Shown here piece by piece: positions 63,301 through 64,000 of a stretch of DNA of 64,000 nt (position 1 is its first letter; every line of letters begins with the position of its first letter). The notes under the pieces were generated by a model. It searched no databases. It worked only from the letters and a program-made list of their open reading frames with translations, and was not told the origin of the DNA. Location: NCBI RefSeq assembly GCF_001559075.2, contig NZ_CP014015.2:434001-498000 (forward strand), in the 5' to 3' direction. The stretch comes from Citrobacter amalonaticus. GTDB lineage: Bacteria; Pseudomonadota; Gammaproteobacteria; Enterobacterales; Enterobacteriaceae. The translations under genes and the position numbers were made by a program.

Positions 63301-63422
63301 ACGCCGTCGGGACGGGCGTCATGGGCGGGATGATCTCGGCAACGGTACTGGCAATCTACTTTGTGCCGCTGTTTTTCGTGCTGGTCCGTCGCCGCTTCCC
63401 ACTGAAGCCGCGTCCGGAATAA
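60309..63422 (+). CDS. acrD: Aminoglycoside/acriflavine RND efflux pump AcrD
   Basis: This 1037-residue inner-membrane RND pump works with AcrA and TolC to export aminoglycosides, novobiocin, bile salts and other amphiphiles. It begins MANFFIDRPIFAWVLA as all HAE1 pumps do. Twelve membrane helices, two large periplasmic loops and the proton-relay aspartates in GLLVDDAIVVVENVER (near residues 407-408) are present. It ends with a basic tail. Length equals E. coli AcrD. Confidence 0.98.
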   Translation: MANFFIDRPIFAWVLAILLCLTGTLAIFSLPVEQYPDLAPPNVRITANYPGASAQTLENTVTQVIEQNMTGLDNLMYMSSQSSGTGQASVTLSFVAGTDPDEAVQQVQNQLQSAMRKLPQAVQNQGVTVRKTGDTNILTIAFVSTDGSMDKQDIADYVASNIQDPLSRVSGVGDIDAYGSQYSMRIWLDPAKLNSFQMTAKDVTDAIESQNAQIAVGQLGGTPSIDTQALNATINAQSLLQTPEQFRAITLRVNQDGSEVTLGDVATVEMGAEKYDYLSRFNGNAASGLGVKLASGANEMATATQVIKRLDELAQYFPHGLEYKVAYETTSFVKASIEDVVKTLLEAIALVFLVMYLFLQNFRATLIPTIAVPVVLMGTFSVLYAFGYSINTLTMFAMVLAIGLLVDDAIVVVENVERIMSEEGLTPREATRKSMGQIQGALVGIAMVLSAVFVPMAFFGGTTGAIYRQFSITIVAAMVLSVLVAMILTPALCATLLKPLHKGEHHGQTGFFGWFNRTFNRNAERYEKGVAKILHRSLRWILIYVLLLGAMVVLFLRLPTSFLPLEDRGMFITSVQLPSGSTQQQTLKVVQEVEKYYFTHEKDTVQSVFATVGSGPGGNGQNVARMFVRLKDWSERDPTTGTSFAIIERATKAFNNIKEARVFASSPPAISGLGSSAGFDMELQDHAGAGHDALMAARDQLLRLASQDSALTRVRHNGLDDSPQLQIDVDQRKAQALGVSIDDINDTLQTAWGSSYVNDFMDRGRVKKVYVQAAAKYRMLPDDINLWYVRNNSGGMVPFSAFATSRWETGSPRLERYNGYSAVEIVGEAAPGVSTGTAMDVMESLVRQLPTGFGLEWTAMSYQERLSGAQAPALYAISLLVVFLCLAALYESWSVPFSVMLVVPLGVIGALLATWMRGLENDVYFQVGLLTVIGLSAKNAILIVEFANEMNEKGHDLLDATLHACRQRLRPILMTSLAFIFGVLPMAISSGAGSGGQHAVGTGVMGGMISATVLAIYFVPLFFVLVRRRFPLKPRPE

Positions 63423-63430
63423 GAGACAAA

Positions 63431-63463
63431 AAAAGGCGACCTGCCAACGGGTCGCCCTTTCTG
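63431..63463. terminator. Terminator after acrD
   Basis: AAGGCGACC / GGTCGCCCTT with an 8-nt loop, A-run on the left and T-run (CCCTTTCT) on the right. It also works leftward and may end the ypfM transcript. Confidence 0.75.
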
Positions 63464-63515
63464 TGTGATGAATCTCACACGGTGTGTTCTGTTATTTGGT
63501 CATCCTTCCAGAAAT

Positions 63516-63575
63516 TTATTTGCGAAGCATAACTTCGATAAAATCTTTCCAGTTCCCCAGTTCGCGTTCAATCAT
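63516..63575 (-). CDS. ypfM: 19-residue protein YpfM
   Basis: The frame begins MIERELGNWKDFIE and ends MLRK, 19 residues in all. It is identical in sequence to my recollection of E. coli YpfM, a small protein found between acrD and yffB there. An AGAGG ribosome-binding site lies 5 nt before the ATG at 63575. The amphipathic character suggests a short helix; function unknown. Too short for ordinary gene calling, but the conserved place, strand, ribosome-binding site and sequence support it. Confidence 0.9.
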   Translation of the reverse strand: MIERELGNWKDFIEVMLRK

Positions 63576-63964
63576 AACAACCTCTGCTTTTTATTATGCG
63601 TATTCTACAAAAACATTATCTCCTGGTGAAGACAAATTAACCAATTGCTGTGATTACATCCTCCGGGGTGTGGGGTGATGTCATCACTATGGCGCGGTAC
63701 CCATAAATTTTATGTGACATACAGCAATAATTCGAAACAATCATACCTTATCTGGTACTTCTTCAATTTCGATTAAAAAACAGATGGCTGCAAGGGAGAA
63801 ATTCCGAATTTTGATTAAGACGAAAATTCCAACAAATTCAGGAATTATTATTCACATTACTTCAACAATGTTATATTTACCGATCACGATTAAATGACAA
63901 GATGTATTATCGGACGTAACGATATTGATGATTATATAATCAGTTTACGTTAATAAGGATGCAC
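63576..63964. other. AT-rich 389-bp intergenic region between ypfM and yffB
   Basis: No gene of convincing length is seen. The stretch 63700-63960 is visibly richer in A and T than the window average. A TATAAT at 63935-63940 (in GATTATATAATC) is the best yffB -10 candidate, with no good -35. The palindromic look of ATTATATAAT could also be a regulator site. Confidence 0.5.
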
Positions 63965-64000
63965 ATGATTACCCTCTACGGTATTAAAAATTGCGACACC
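63965..64000 (+). CDS. yffB: ArsC-family reductase YffB, 5' end only
   Basis: The first 12 codons (MITLYGIKNCDT) are visible before the window ends. They carry the YGIKNCDT segment with the active-site-type cysteine of the ArsC/Spx-like thioredoxin-fold family. AAGGATG precedes the ATG. In E. coli YffB is the next gene after acrD/ypfM, followed by dapE. Confidence 0.85.
   Translation, partial: MITLYGIKNCDT

Overview
The window is a stretch of enterobacterial core chromosome. Gene order and protein sequences follow the E. coli/Salmonella segment from yfeA (pdeA) to yffB. Several details fit Citrobacter or a close relative better than E. coli K-12: the vitamin B6 regulator ptsJ and the amidotransferase yfeJ (Salmonella-type genes) sit beside pdxK; a FlxA-like gene occupies the place of E. 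coli yfeN; murRQP/yfeW, yfeK and yfeS are absent; and the eut operon has no prophage in it. The genus is inferred from these features, not proven.

Layout. 1-3.2 kb: pdeA (cut at the left edge), two tRNA-Ala genes, yfeC-yfeD. 3.3-5.6 kb: gltX, then three tRNA-Val genes and one tRNA-Lys, followed by a partly duplicated tRNA-Lys tail and a REP cluster. 5.7-8.8 kb: the xanthosine module xapR-xapB-xapA. 9.0-11.6 kb: a FlxA-like gene with a sigma-28-type promoter, yfeR/yfeH, ypeB. 11.6-14.7 kb: ligA and zipA. 15-19.8 kb: cysZ, cysK and the PTS operon ptsH-ptsI-crr. 19.9-23.1 kb: a small unknown gene coupled to pdxK, with ptsJ and yfeJ divergent from them. 23.2-28 kb: the sulfate/thiosulfate operon cysP-T-W-A-M. 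28-33.6 kb: ucpA, yfeX, yfeY, ypeA-yfeZ, amiA-hemF. 33.7-48.6 kb: the complete 17-gene ethanolamine metabolosome operon eutS-P-Q-T-D-M-N-E-J-G-H-A-B-C-L-K-R. 48.7-64 kb: maeB, talA-tktB, ypfG, nudK, aegA, narQ, acrD, the 19-codon ypfM, and the first codons of yffB.

How the genes work together. CysZ imports sulfate and CysPTWA imports sulfate/thiosulfate; CysK and CysM make cysteine from sulfide or thiosulfate. PtsH, PtsI and Crr are the general and glucose-specific phosphorelay proteins. The eut genes encode shell proteins (S, M, N, L, K), the B12-dependent lyase (B, C) with its reactivase (A) and cobalamin adenosyltransferase (T), aldehyde and alcohol dehydrogenases (E, G), phosphotransacetylase (D), acetate kinases (Q, P), an importer (H), a chaperone-like protein (J) and the activator (R). 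MaeB, TalA and TktB serve C4 and pentose-phosphate metabolism, and NarQ senses nitrate/nitrite.

No CRISPR array, prophage, insertion sequence or defence island was seen. The less ordinary content is small: the interrupted tRNA-Lys tail duplicate, the FlxA-like gene and its promoter, a 128-bp extended palindrome inside the eut operon, repeated REP punctuation of that operon, a terminator-like hairpin just before cysM, and the unknown gene coupled to pdxK.
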